DNA of 6,430 nucleotides. Origin: Acidobacteriota bacterium. Lineage in GTDB: Bacteria > Acidobacteriota > Terriglobia > Bryobacterales > Bryobacteraceae. The notes under the pieces are model-generated. The model was not told the DNA's origin and made no database searches. It saw nothing but the letters and a program-made list of their open reading frames with translations. The translations under genes were made by a program, and so were the position numbers. Positions 5,661 through 6,430 of the stretch are shown one piece after another (within the stretch, counting starts at the first letter, position 1; each line of letters starts with the position of its first letter). The stretch is from assembly GCA_021788955.1 (NCBI GenBank), contig JAJYKC010000150.1, forward strand, positions 1 to 6,430. Direction: 5' to 3'.

Positions 5661-6430
5661 ATGGAGCAGGGATGCATTTGCGTTTTCGCTAAACCTCCAA
5701 GGCCGGGCCAGGTCAAAACGCGCTTGATCCCTGCCTATGGAAACGGGGCTGCGGCCATGCTGGCAAAAGCCATGCTCCAGGACACCTGGGCGGCTGTCTA
5801 TTCCCTGCCGTGGGCTAGACCTCTTCTCGCCTCACCAGAATGTGCTCCCTCTTCCTTCGCTTTTCTCGAATGCGAAGTTTGGCCTCAAGGAAAAGGAGTT
5901 CTCGGCGCTAGGCTTGAGCGCGTGCTGTCTCGAGCTCTCGAGGCTTTCCCCTTTGCCTTGGCTATCGGTTCGGATACGCCGGGACTCCCCAAGTCTCTCC
6001 TCGAACAGGCCTGCGCCGGGCTCCAGGAAGCGGACGCAGTGGTCGGTCCCTGCGAAGACGGCGGGTTTTACCTGCTCGGGCTGCGCAGGTGCCCCAGCGG
6101 ACTGCTGGCCGGGATTTCTTGGAGTGAGCCATGCACGTTCGCGCTGACGCTGGGGCGTTTGAGACAAGCAGGCATGAGCGTTCGAGTGCTTGATCCGTGG
6201 TTCGACATCGACCGCCCAGAAGATGTTGTGCGATTGCAAACCATGATCTCGGATGGCACCGTGCGCGCGCCGCGCACGGCGGAGATTCTGAAACGATTGC
6301 TCGCCAAAAAAGAGACTGAGCGCCGGTTCACATGCTCGACGATCGTTCCCGTTCTGAACGAGCGCGAATGCCTTCCTCGCTTGCTACGGGATCTTCAGAA
6401 ACGGGACTGGATTGACGAGGTCATCGTCGT
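5661..6430 (+). CDS. Fused TIGR04282-type (DUF2064) and TIGR04283-type glycosyltransferase, 3' truncated
   Basis: The frame is open from ATG 5661 to the window edge, giving 256 codons so far. Residues 1-190 are a DUF2064/TIGR04282 nucleotide-sugar-transferase-like domain. Its marks are C-V-F-A-K-P-P-R-P-G-Q-V-K-T-R-L at 7-22, I-G-S-D-T-P-G-L at 102-109, G-P-C-E-D-G-G-F-Y-L-L-G-L from 129, and D-I-D-R-P-E-D at 182-188. After a basic linker (about 189-221), residues from 223 start a second domain, S-T-I-V-P-V-L-N-E-R-E-C-L then D-E-V-I-V. This is the beginning of a GT-A family-2 glycosyltransferase, TIGR04283 type. These two families are usually separate adjacent genes and are named for their association with arsenosugar-biosynthesis loci containing ArsS. 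The start lies 4 bases after the oxidoreductase stop with only a weak AGGA, so translational coupling is likely. Sugar donor and acceptor are not known. Confidence 0.87.
   Translation, partial: MEQGCICVFAKPPRPGQVKTRLIPAYGNGAAAMLAKAMLQDTWAAVYSLPWARPLLASPECAPSSFAFLECEVWPQGKGVLGARLERVLSRALEAFPFALAIGSDTPGLPKSLLEQACAGLQEADAVVGPCEDGGFYLLGLRRCPSGLLAGISWSEPCTFALTLGRLRQAGMSVRVLDPWFDIDRPEDVVRLQTMISDGTVRAPRTAEILKRLLAKKETERRFTCSTIVPVLNERECLPRLLRDLQKRDWIDEVIV

Noticed and set aside
4547..5716. Long open frame on the - strand (389 codons)
   Set aside because: It is an antisense shadow of the oxidoreductase gene in GC-rich DNA, with no recognisable domain or ribosome binding site.

Overview
The window is GC-rich bacterial DNA with eight closely spaced protein-coding genes, all on the + strand, and no rRNA, tRNA, mobile element or CRISPR array. 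The gene types recall soil Acidobacteriota: a small exported protein of a type common there (DUF5818-like), an ECF sigma/anti-sigma pair, a DUF3179 protein and a mercuric-reductase-like flavoprotein with a characteristic N-terminal extension. That lineage call is an inference from gene content.

Layout. 1-467: the 3' end of an ECF sigma factor gene and a compact zinc-binding anti-sigma factor. 640-993: a small exported protein. 1115-1600: a membrane-anchored mono-haem cytochrome c. 1701-2651: an exported DUF3179 protein. 2807-3355: an AhpD-like peroxidase-related protein. 3411-4136: a TVP38/TMEM64 (SNARE-associated) membrane protein. 4136-5656: a FAD/NAD(P)-disulfide oxidoreductase whose start overlaps the previous stop by one base. 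5661-6430 (open at the window edge): a fusion of a DUF2064/TIGR04282-type nucleotidyl/glycosyltransferase domain and the start of a family-2 glycosyltransferase of TIGR04283 type.

Main result. Two neighbouring genes each contain one in-frame TGA exactly where their families have a redox cysteine. In the DUF3179 protein it falls in the motif S-W-[TGA]-P-L-C-G-S-G (codon 132). In the AhpD-like protein it falls at the second cysteine of the CxxC active site, G-C-H-Y-[TGA]-I-A-H-H (codon 82). In both, the reading frame and family similarity continue unbroken to a normal stop. Each TGA is followed at a suitable distance by a short hairpin with G at the start of its apical loop, as expected for a bacterial SECIS. 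The simplest reading is two adjacent selenoproteins, one of them exported. A conventional gene caller would split or truncate both.

The genes after them (TVP38-type membrane protein, flavoprotein disulfide reductase, TIGR04282/TIGR04283 glycosyltransferases) belong to families known to cluster with the arsenosugar-biosynthesis radical SAM (seleno)protein ArsS. The window may therefore be the upstream part of a selenium-dependent redox and metalloid-related locus whose core lies beyond position 6430. That functional link is inference; the selenocysteine calls rest directly on the sequence.
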